Below are positions 1 to 7,700 of a DNA stretch of 64,000 nucleotides, piece by piece. A program made the translations under genes and the position numbers. Each line of letters starts with the position of its first letter. Within the stretch, counting starts at the first letter, position 1. The DNA comes from IGN2 sp964639955 (lineage in GTDB: Bacteria > Bacteroidota > Ignavibacteria > Ignavibacteriales > Ignavibacteriaceae): NCBI GenBank assembly GCA_964639955.1, contig CAZXGJ010000006.1:1-64000 (forward strand). The letters run 5' to 3'. A model generated the notes under the pieces. It was not told the DNA's origin. It searched no databases and saw nothing but the letters and a program-made list of their open reading frames with translations.

Positions 1-68
1 CTAATCTACCTTACTTAATTAACCCGAAATTCCATTTTCCGCTGAACCAGTACATGACAACTATAATT

Positions 69-2909
69 TTATTTGTCTAATACATTTCCATCCTTATCCA
101 GTAAAATCATTTCCCCGATTCCAAATTCTTTTAATTTATCGTACTGTGTTGCCTTATCACCAACGATTAAATAAATCATTTTATCCGGGTCAATATATTT
201 TTGTGCAAGCATTTTATGTTCATCCAGAGTCATTTCAGAAATTTGCTCTTCCTGATTTTTAATGTAGTCATAAGGTAAATTGTACCAGATAATCTGAGCC
301 AGCATTCCTCTTAGTGCAGCAAGAGTTTCAAAATGCAAAGCGTCAGCCTTTATCAGAGCGTCTTTAGTAAAATTCAAATCCTCTGCGGAAATTCCATTTC
401 TGTATTTTGTCATTTCATCTTTAAAAATCTGAACAGACTCATAAGTTGCATTTGACTGAACTCCAGCAGTAGCTAAAAAATATCCGGAATATTCACTACC
501 TGTAAAACTTGTTCTTGCACCGTATGTATAACCTTTTTCTTCTCTTAAAATTAAATTCACAATTCCATTAAAACTTCCGCCAAGTTTATAGTTCATTACT
601 GTAGCTTTAAAGAATTCAGGATCAGTATAACGTAAAGAAAGATTTCCAATTCTTATTTCTGACTGTTTAGCACCGGGAAAATCTACAAAATAAAGTGATG
701 GCATAATCAGGTTTCCTGATGATTCGGGCGCAGGAATATTCACGTCAATTTTACTCCAGTTTTTACTTAATTCATTAAAGGCTTTCATAGCATCGCTTTC
801 ACTTATACTTCCGACGATAGCAATGGAGGCATTTTGCGGAGCAAAACCTTTCCGATAATAATTTTTCAAATCCTCAATTGTGATTGATGAGACTGATTCC
901 TCAGTTCCGATTATATTTTTTGACAGAATGTTCTCATCACCATAAATTAATTTTGTAAAGACTGTTGTAGCAATACTGCTGGGAGAAGTTTTACTTCTTT
1001 TGATTGATTCAATAATTTCCTGTTTCAATCTTGCGAACTCTTTTTCATCCCATCGTGGTTCAAATAATATTTCTTTAACCAGTTTTACAGTTTCTGTAAA
1101 TCTTGATGACAGACAATTAACACGAATTATTGTTGCTTCATTATTAACTCCAACACTAATATTTGAACCGAGATCTTCGATAGCCTGTTCTAATTCAAGC
1201 GGAGTTTTATTTTTTGTGCCCTGCATCAGCATTCTGCTTACAAGATTTGCTGAGCCTACTTTGTTAATATCGTCAAGAAGAAGTCCACCTTTAATCGTTA
1301 TTTGAAAATCAACCAGAGGTAATTCATTATGCTCAATTCCAAGCACTTTAATTCCATTATCTGATTCATTGTCCCATATATCTTGTTCCTTAAGTGATGG
1401 ATCGGGTGCATTAACAGGCTGCTTTGAGCGATCAAATTTTGACTCAATATTTTCAACCTTAACCAAATTTTCAGGTTGATTACTGATTGCGTTTTTTTCT
1501 TCTTCAGTAAATGTTTTGATATTATCAGCAGGGATATTAAATATTTGTGAGTTGCCTGCAGCAAGTTCAAGTTTTCCTTTGGGAACAATACTCAACAGCA
1601 CATACTTCTTATCTTTTATGTACTGATTGTAAACGCGCCAGACATCTTCTGAAGTTACTGCAAGACTATTATTCAAGTCTGTGTTAAGATAATCCGGAGA
1701 TCCGGCAAATACATTGTAGCTGGCAAGTTGTCTTGTTTTACCAAGAACGCTTGATATCCCATTATAAAAATTTGTTTCAATACCTGCTTTAGTTCTATCT
1801 AAATCTTTTTCGGTAAAACCTTCAGTCTCAAATTTTACAAATGCTTCTTTAACAGCATTCTCAACGTCAGTTAAATATTTATTCGGGAATGCACGGATAC
1901 GAATTCTGAAATCACCGGCTATTTCAGTACTGTTATTATAAGCTGATACTGATGGTGCCAGTTTTTTATCTTCAACAATAATTTTATAAAGCGGAGATTT
2001 CTTACCCTTTCCTATTAAATCTGCGAATATTTCAAGAGCGTAACTATCTTTTGTAAATTGTTCAACCGTTGGAAATAACATAATTAGTTCAGGTGATTGG
2101 GCAAAATTATCTTCATAAGATGCGCGCTTAAAATCTTCCAGTTTCACAAGCTGAGGTTTTAATGGTTCAACCGGAGCAGAGGGTTTTATTTCACCAAAAT
2201 ACTTTTCAATCCACGCCTTGGTTTGATCAACATCAAAATCCCCCGCGACTACCAGAGTAGCATTGTTTGGTCCGTACCACTTTGTATAAAAATCATGAAC
2301 ATCTTTAAGAGTAGCATTTTGTAAATCCTCAAGTGAGCCAATAGTTGTCCAGTTATATGGATGACCTTCCGGATAAAGTAATTTCCCAATTAGATAACTT
2401 GTCTGACCATAAGGTTGATTATCGTAATTTTGCTTTTTTTCATTTTGAACAACATCCTGCTGATTTTGAAAAGCATCATAAGTAAGAGTTGGCAGCATAA
2501 ATCCCATTCTGTCAGCCTCTAACCACAAAGCTAACTCCAATGCGTTATTTGGGACAATTTCATAATAAATAGTTCCATCCTGCCAGGTTCCTCCGTTTAA
2601 AGTTCCACCGTTTCCTTGTATAAGTTTAAAGAACTGATCTTGAGGAACATTCTGTGACTGTTGAAACATAATATGTTCAAAGAGATGTGCAAATCCTGTT
2701 TTGCCGGGTGTTTCCCTGTTAGATCCAACATGGAATTGTAAAGCAACGGCAGCTATCGGATCAGAATTATCCTGATGTAAAATTACCTGCAAACCATTGT
2801 CTAAGGTGTACTTATCGTAATCAAGTTTAAACTCTGTTTGTGAAAGTAATAATGGTGTAAAAAATAAAAACACAATGAAGTAGAATTTTTCAAATTGATT
2901 AAAAATCAT
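69..2909 (-). CDS. secreted M16-family zinc peptidase
   Basis: A 946-residue protein with two tandem M16 (insulinase/pitrilysin-like) halves, expected to degrade peptides in the periplasm or outside the cell. The N-terminal hydrophobic stretch (residues about 8-24) looks like a signal peptide. The inverted zinc motif HLFEH lies at residues 75-79 and the third ligand is probably E157 in VVQNEKKQ, the spacing expected of M16 enzymes. The second half (from about residue 510) lacks this motif, as is normal for the partner lobe. The ATG is preceded by CGGAGTG at a good ribosome-binding distance. The gene is divergent from the nucleoside kinase at 3077. Family assignment is secure; the substrate is unknown. 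Confidence 0.93.
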   Translation of the reverse strand: MIFNQFEKFYFIVFLFFTPLLLSQTEFKLDYDKYTLDNGLQVILHQDNSDPIAAVALQFHVGSNRETPGKTGFAHLFEHIMFQQSQNVPQDQFFKLIQGNGGTLNGGTWQDGTIYYEIVPNNALELALWLEADRMGFMLPTLTYDAFQNQQDVVQNEKKQNYDNQPYGQTSYLIGKLLYPEGHPYNWTTIGSLEDLQNATLKDVHDFYTKWYGPNNATLVVAGDFDVDQTKAWIEKYFGEIKPSAPVEPLKPQLVKLEDFKRASYEDNFAQSPELIMLFPTVEQFTKDSYALEIFADLIGKGKKSPLYKIIVEDKKLAPSVSAYNNSTEIAGDFRIRIRAFPNKYLTDVENAVKEAFVKFETEGFTEKDLDRTKAGIETNFYNGISSVLGKTRQLASYNVFAGSPDYLNTDLNNSLAVTSEDVWRVYNQYIKDKKYVLLSIVPKGKLELAAGNSQIFNIPADNIKTFTEEEKNAISNQPENLVKVENIESKFDRSKQPVNAPDPSLKEQDIWDNESDNGIKVLGIEHNELPLVDFQITIKGGLLLDDINKVGSANLVSRMLMQGTKNKTPLELEQAIEDLGSNISVGVNNEATIIRVNCLSSRFTETVKLVKEILFEPRWDEKEFARLKQEIIESIKRSKTSPSSIATTVFTKLIYGDENILSKNIIGTEESVSSITIEDLKNYYRKGFAPQNASIAIVGSISESDAMKAFNELSKNWSKIDVNIPAPESSGNLIMPSLYFVDFPGAKQSEIRIGNLSLRYTDPEFFKATVMNYKLGGSFNGIVNLILREEKGYTYGARTSFTGSEYSGYFLATAGVQSNATYESVQIFKDEMTKYRNGISAEDLNFTKDALIKADALHFETLAALRGMLAQIIWYNLPYDYIKNQEEQISEMTLDEHKMLAQKYIDPDKMIYLIVGDKATQYDKLKEFGIGEMILLDKDGNVLDK

Positions 2910-3076
2910 TTTAACACTCCGGTAGTAGATTTTATAAAAATAAATAGCTGGATTCTCAGGTTAAGTACCCTCTAATCGAAAAAGTACTATCTGATTAATT
3001 TTTGATACAGAACAAATTACATAAATTATCAGGTAATATTTTAAGGAATTAGCAGAATTCCGCAGGAGAATTAAAA

Positions 3077-4420
3077 ATGCAAAACAAAATCTCACACGTA
3101 ATAAAAAGAAGCGGCGCAATAGTTCCGTTTAATGAAAACAGAATAGTCAACGCCATTTACAGGGCTGCTGTTGCTGTTGGAGGCAGAGATAAGGATAAAG
3201 CTGAAGAGCTTGCAAAACACGTTGTTCAGATTCTGAATGAAAAGTTTGATGAAAAAAACTATCCGCATATTGAAGACATTCAGGATATTGTTGAGAAAGT
3301 TTTGATTGAAAACGGGCACGCAAAGGTTGCGAAGGAGTTTATTCTTTACAGGGAAGAAGCTGCAAGACGAAGAGACGAAGAAGGAAGAATAAATTCCAAG
3401 CTGAATGAAAACATTCCATGGGCTAAAGTCTGGCGCAATCTCGATTGGGCTGTTGCTCACAATCTACACACAGTTGATCTGCTGAATGAACGAGTAGCAA
3501 AAGGTGAGTTTGCTCAAATAGTTCACGAATCAGAAAATCTTTATGAAGATGATGTTGAACTTGCAGCACGATTGATTATAGAAAGATTAAAAGATTTACG
3601 AATGGTTATGATCAGCGGTCCATCTTCATCGGGAAAGACGAGCACGACGGTGAAGCTTGAGCAGAAGCTGATTAAAAAGGGATACAAGTTCAAAGCTTTA
3701 AATGTTGATCATTATTTTTTTGATCTCGAGTTCCATCCAAAAGATGAATTTGGTGATTATGATTTTGAAACTCCACAGGCACTTGATCTCCCATTAATAA
3801 ATGAGCATCTGTCAAAATTAAGCAGGGGTGAAAAAGTCTTAATCCCCAGTTACGATTTCAAAACAGGAACACGTACATTAGATGTAACTCCAATGAAGCT
3901 AGAAAAGGATGAGATTCTTCTGATAGATAGTCTGCACGGACTTTATCCGGAATTCAGCAAAGATATTCCCATTGATGTAAAGTTCAAATTATATCTTGAA
4001 CCGCTTTTACAAATGAAAGGTCCTGATAATAAGTATATCAGGTGGACAGATATAAGATTGATTAGAAGAATGCTTCGCGACTTTGCTCACCGTGCATACA
4101 ATCCAACTCAAACACTTGAGCACTGGCATTATGTTCGCTCCAGTGAATTGAGAAATATTATTCCTTACAGCAATACGGCAAACTTTATTATCAGCAGCGC
4201 AATGCCGTACGAGCTTTGTTTTTATTCTCACAAACTTGGCAAAAATTTTATTGAGTGGGAGAAAAAATATAAAGATGATCCACTAAAAACTGATGCTTAC
4301 GAAAGAGCTGCGAGGCTTGCAAATTTATTGAAGCATATTACACCAGTTGAAGACGATTCTCCTGTTCCTCATGATTCTGTTTTGCGCGAATTTATTGGCG
4401 GAAGCAGCATTGTTCATTAA
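3077..4420 (+). CDS. ATP-cone / uridine-kinase-like nucleoside kinase
   Basis: A 447-residue cytosolic protein. Residues about 5-95 form an ATP-cone, the nucleotide-sensing module best known from NrdR and ribonucleotide reductases. It starts with a VIKRSGAIVPFNENRI-like pattern. Residues about 175-400 are a P-loop kinase of the uridine kinase/phosphoribulokinase type, with the Walker A motif GPSSSGKTS at 181-189. A DxDHYFFD-like segment follows, typical of the substrate region in uridine kinases. The ATG follows AGGAG by seven bases. The fusion suggests a nucleoside or sugar kinase gated by ATP/dATP levels; the phosphate acceptor cannot be read from sequence. Confidence 0.82.
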   Translation: MQNKISHVIKRSGAIVPFNENRIVNAIYRAAVAVGGRDKDKAEELAKHVVQILNEKFDEKNYPHIEDIQDIVEKVLIENGHAKVAKEFILYREEAARRRDEEGRINSKLNENIPWAKVWRNLDWAVAHNLHTVDLLNERVAKGEFAQIVHESENLYEDDVELAARLIIERLKDLRMVMISGPSSSGKTSTTVKLEQKLIKKGYKFKALNVDHYFFDLEFHPKDEFGDYDFETPQALDLPLINEHLSKLSRGEKVLIPSYDFKTGTRTLDVTPMKLEKDEILLIDSLHGLYPEFSKDIPIDVKFKLYLEPLLQMKGPDNKYIRWTDIRLIRRMLRDFAHRAYNPTQTLEHWHYVRSSELRNIIPYSNTANFIISSAMPYELCFYSHKLGKNFIEWEKKYKDDPLKTDAYERAARLANLLKHITPVEDDSPVPHDSVLREFIGGSSIVH

Positions 4421-4596
4421 AGCCGGTGTTTCAAAATTCGTACGCTTGCGTAGCTTTTTTTAAGCGCATTTTCCTCAATTAAAGACAGAAAGTAAATTTT
4501 ATTCGAAAACAAAATATTCTACGCAATATTCATAAAGGAACAAAATTTGCCCTCCGTGCTTCCAAATAACAAAATCAACAGATAATAATAATTCAA

Positions 4597-5490
4597 ATGA
4601 AAAATTCAACATATAAAATCCCAATGATATTTTTAATAGTTTCGCTATTCTTCAGTTATTCATTCGATTTGTTTCCACAGCGGGCAAATAATCAAAAACC
4701 GGAATCTTCAGGAAACCGACATAAATACGAAATCTACCAGACCGGGAATTCAACATTAAGCAGTCCTGCGGATATTAATTTTAAGAAGAATGATGATAGT
4801 AATTTCGAAAGAACGGATAATCGTTATAAAAAGAAAAAAGAAACACGCCCCCGCAATGAACGCAACAAAGATCAAAATGATTATGCAGATAAAAGAAATT
4901 ACCGGAGTAATAGGGAATCTGAAAATTATTTTCACATTGATAAATCCGGTAATACACTTTGGGATGGAAAGCACTGGAATCCGGATGAGTTTCCCCTTAA
5001 AGTGTATGTGGAAGAATCTTCATCAAGGTATTATAAATCTGATTACAAAGATTATGTTGATTACGCATTCAATGTATGGCAGAAAGCAGACAGCAGGGTT
5101 CAATATACTTTTACTAATAATTCGCGTAATGCAGATATCGAACTTATCTTTGTTGAAAACCTCGGCAAGAAATACGATGAGAATTACCTCGGTTTAACGG
5201 AATACGATATGAACAGTAATAACGAAATTGAATATTCAAAAATCCAGATCAGCTTATTAAAACTCGGCAATAAAAAAGTAAGTGACGGCGAAATTAAAGC
5301 AACCATAATCCATGAGCTTGGCCATGCATTCGGATTAGGGCACAGCGAAAATGAAGGTGACATTATGTATCCTTTCATCGACCCTGATCACCCTCCCGAT
5401 AAAACCTACGATGAATTATCACGCGGAGACAAAGAAGCAGTACAGGATGTAATTGACCTGGGAAACTATAAGCAGTACGTGTGGAAGTGA
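4597..5490 (+). CDS. secreted matrixin-like zinc metalloprotease
   Basis: A 297-residue protein with an N-terminal signal segment (residues about 8-27), then a low-complexity, charged Asn/Arg/Lys-rich linker to about residue 115, then a metzincin catalytic domain. The extended zinc motif HELGHAFGLGH lies near residues 239-249. It is followed by a Met-turn (IMYPF) about nine residues on, which places it with matrixin/M10-type peptidases rather than thermolysins. It is probably exported and acts on proteins outside the inner membrane. It stands alone between the kinase and the C1 peptidase. No T9SS tail is seen, so the export route beyond Sec is uncertain. Confidence 0.88.
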   Translation: MKNSTYKIPMIFLIVSLFFSYSFDLFPQRANNQKPESSGNRHKYEIYQTGNSTLSSPADINFKKNDDSNFERTDNRYKKKKETRPRNERNKDQNDYADKRNYRSNRESENYFHIDKSGNTLWDGKHWNPDEFPLKVYVEESSSRYYKSDYKDYVDYAFNVWQKADSRVQYTFTNNSRNADIELIFVENLGKKYDENYLGLTEYDMNSNNEIEYSKIQISLLKLGNKKVSDGEIKATIIHELGHAFGLGHSENEGDIMYPFIDPDHPPDKTYDELSRGDKEAVQDVIDLGNYKQYVWK

Positions 5491-5511
5491 TTAAATAAGA
5501 GTAAGAGAAAC

Positions 5512-5556
5512 ATTATGAGTAAGAGCAAGATTTTACATCATTCTCTTACTCATAAT
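5512..5556. repeat. inverted repeat with 14-bp perfect arms
   Basis: The arms ATTATGAGTAAGAG (5512-5525) and CTCTTACTCATAAT (5543-5556) are exact complements around a 17-base loop. They lie just downstream of the metalloprotease gene. There is no T-run, so this looks less like an intrinsic terminator than a dispersed GAGTAAGAG-type repeat; similar words recur near 11260-11320. The rest of the 5491-5771 gap is AT-rich and shows nothing else clear. Confidence 0.6.
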
Positions 5557-5771
5557 TTAAATTTCATCTTAAAAAAAGCATTTTCTTCGTTTCCTGAAAA
5601 TTTTCTGCTTTCAACTTTTAAAAATATATTCGGTTTGATTGATTGAAAATTTAAAGTCAACGCTTTAAGATACAGGATATAGATCTTCATTAACATAATT
5701 TAACTTTGATTTGAATATTTATAATTTTCGAGTGTAAATATATTTCTTTCATAAATTCTGCGGTGGTATAT

Positions 5772-7013
5772 ATGAAAAATATCATATCATTTCTTACCAT
5801 TTTAATAATACTTTCTTTTCTATCAAGTCTCTTTGCACAGGATGAAAAAAACAAAGGTGTTTTTATTGAAGAGAAAGATGGATACTATCAAAATGAAATA
5901 CTCAAGAGCATAAAAGAATTTAATGAACCTGAAAAAGAGAAAAAGAAATATTTCAGGCTGGATTTTACCGGAATGGATCTTCTAAAATCCAAAGATGAAT
6001 TTACCAGCTACTGGCACAACGAACCGGTTTCACAAGGAAGAACAGGAACCTGTTGGTGTTTTTCAACGACCTCTTATTTTGAATCGGAAGTTTACAGACT
6101 ATATAATAAAAAAGTAAAGTTAAGTGAAATGTTTACTGTCTATTGGGAGTATGTTGAAAAAGCAAAACAATTTATAAAAGAAAGAGGCAACTCGGCATTT
6201 GAGGAAGGTTCGGAAGCAAATGCAGTTCCAAGAATATGGAAAATGTACGGCGCTGTTCCGGCTGAAGCTTATTCCGGAATGCTGCCCGGTCAAAAGTTTC
6301 ATGATCATCTTGCAATGCACAAAGAAATGAAATCTTATCTTGAAAATGTAAAATCAAAAAATGCCTGGAATGAAGACGAGGCTATCAAAGTAATTAAATC
6401 AATAATGAACCATTATATGGGTGAACCACCAACTGAATTTTATTTTGAGGGAAAGCCATACTCACCAGTACAATTCTTAAATGATTACTTAAAACTAAAG
6501 CTTGAAGACTATGTTGACATACTTTCCTATATGCAGCAGCCTTACTATCAGCAGGTTGAGTATGAAGTCCCCGACAACTGGTGGCACAGTAAAGATTATT
6601 ATAATGTCCCATTAAATGTTTTTATGGACGCTCTGAAGAATGCAATCAGAAACGGTTATACAATAGCAATCGGTGGAGATGTTTCAGAAGCAGGTTACGA
6701 TTCCTGGAACAAAGTAGGTGTCATTCCAACGTTTGATATTCCTTCTGAATATATTGATGAAAGTGCAAGACAGTTTCGTTTCAGCAACAACACAACAACC
6801 GATGATCACGGAATTCATCTTGTAGGCTATAAAGAAAAAGATGGAGTTGATTGGTACTTAATTAAAGACTCCGGTGCTGGTTCAAGAAATACAGGCGACA
6901 AAGGATACTATTTTTATCACGAAGATTATGTGAAGCTGAAGATTATGGATTTTATGGTTCATAAAGATGCGGTTGAGAATTTATTGAAGAAGTTTAAAGA
7001 GCAGAATGAGTAA
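5772..7013 (+). CDS. secreted C1-family cysteine peptidase (bleomycin hydrolase/PepC-like)
   Basis: A papain-like aminopeptidase C/bleomycin hydrolase family member, 413 residues from the ATG at 5772. That start is preferred over the GTG nine bases earlier because it begins a clean signal peptide ending near FAQDE. The Gln of the oxyanion hole and the nucleophile Cys are in QGRTGTCWCFS (Cys near residue 93). The catalytic His is in DDHGIHLVGY. The position normally held by Asn in the KNSWG motif reads IKDSGAG, so Asp replaces Asn and the Trp is missing. Unlike cytosolic PepC it is exported. It probably trims peptides in the periplasm. Confidence 0.87.
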   Translation: MKNIISFLTILIILSFLSSLFAQDEKNKGVFIEEKDGYYQNEILKSIKEFNEPEKEKKKYFRLDFTGMDLLKSKDEFTSYWHNEPVSQGRTGTCWCFSTTSYFESEVYRLYNKKVKLSEMFTVYWEYVEKAKQFIKERGNSAFEEGSEANAVPRIWKMYGAVPAEAYSGMLPGQKFHDHLAMHKEMKSYLENVKSKNAWNEDEAIKVIKSIMNHYMGEPPTEFYFEGKPYSPVQFLNDYLKLKLEDYVDILSYMQQPYYQQVEYEVPDNWWHSKDYYNVPLNVFMDALKNAIRNGYTIAIGGDVSEAGYDSWNKVGVIPTFDIPSEYIDESARQFRFSNNTTTDDHGIHLVGYKEKDGVDWYLIKDSGAGSRNTGDKGYYFYHEDYVKLKIMDFMVHKDAVENLLKKFKEQNE

Positions 7014-7024
7014 ACCACTGAAAT

Positions 7025-7099
7025 GCTGAATTTATTTCAGCATCTTCAGAGCCATACTTAATCTAGAAACAGCTTGAGATCCTGAACCAAGTTCAGGAT
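7025..7099. repeat. composite palindromic repeat, left of dinB-like gene
   Basis: Two short hairpins in a row: GCTGAA-TTTAT-TTCAGC (about 7025-7041) followed by CATCTTC, then ATCCTGAAC-CAA-GTTCAGGAT (7079-7099). The same order of hairpins occurs at 7637-7697 on the other side of the DinB-fold gene, with different spacing. Confidence 0.7.
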
Positions 7100-7107
7100 A
7101 AAAAAGT

Positions 7108-7614
7108 CTATTCCTGCGGCTGCATTCCGTAAGCTGCCCACTCTTCTTTCGCGGGACCATAAACACCGGGAACTTTCAATCCAGCTAATCTCATAACAAC
7201 AGTCAATTGGCCACGATGATGAATTTGATGAGTAATTAATGCACCCAAAGTTTTTCCTCTCGACCAAATTTCTCCCTGACCAGTAATATCATCTTCAATG
7301 GAAAGAGTATCGTCATTCCATTTTTCTTTAATTTCTTTAATCAATCCATCTGAAGCACGTTTATATTCATCAGCAATTTCTTTTGCAGAAGAAGGAAATG
7401 GTGAATTCTGATCAATTTCTTCAAATGATAATCCCATCCGGTGACCTAATTCTGCTATTGCTCCTACAATATGCCAGGCAAGTCTGCCAGCTGTGCGAAT
7501 TTCATTGTTAAATTTTACGGTGAGCACTTCATCGGTTAGGTTACTGAGAACTTTAATTGTCGATTCGGATTCGTATTTCCAATCTTCGATAAAGTCGGAT
7601 ATTTTGCAATACAT
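7108..7614 (-). CDS. DinB-fold (DUF664-like) protein
   Basis: A 168-residue four-helix DinB/YfiT-like metal-binding protein, often a putative thiol transferase or damage-inducible protein. The likely metal-site histidines are in LAWHIVGAIAELGHR and LGALITHQIHHRGQL, the spacing seen in DinB folds. The start at 7614 is chosen because it follows AAAGGGG at seven bases. The longer reading frame upstream to 7686 would run through the palindromic repeat and has no ribosome-binding site. Composite palindromes flank the gene on both sides, suggesting it travels or is insulated as a unit. The substrate is unknown. Confidence 0.82.
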   Translation of the reverse strand: MYCKISDFIEDWKYESESTIKVLSNLTDEVLTVKFNNEIRTAGRLAWHIVGAIAELGHRMGLSFEEIDQNSPFPSSAKEIADEYKRASDGLIKEIKEKWNDDTLSIEDDITGQGEIWSRGKTLGALITHQIHHRGQLTVVMRLAGLKVPGVYGPAKEEWAAYGMQPQE

Positions 7615-7636
7615 ATTAACCCCTTTCTGATCTTTA

Positions 7637-7697
7637 TGCTGAACTTGTTTCAGCATCTTAATGTTTGTTCGAAGATCCCGAAACAAGTTCGGGATGA
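7637..7697. repeat. composite palindromic repeat, right of dinB-like gene
   Basis: TGCTGAA-CTTG-TTTCAGCA (7637-7655), then CATCTT, then ATCCCGAAA-CAAG-TTCGGGAT (about 7676-7696). It is the partner of the composite at 7025-7099 and abuts the 3' end of valS. Confidence 0.7.
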
Positions 7698-7700
7698 ATA

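Noticed and set aside
1000..1588. Short reading frames inside the M16 gene and similar frames across other large genes
   Set aside because: They are shadows in other frames of well-supported genes, without signals or recognisable domains.
5512..5556. Terminator of the metalloprotease
   Set aside because: The stem is strong but no T-run follows, so it is listed as a repeat.
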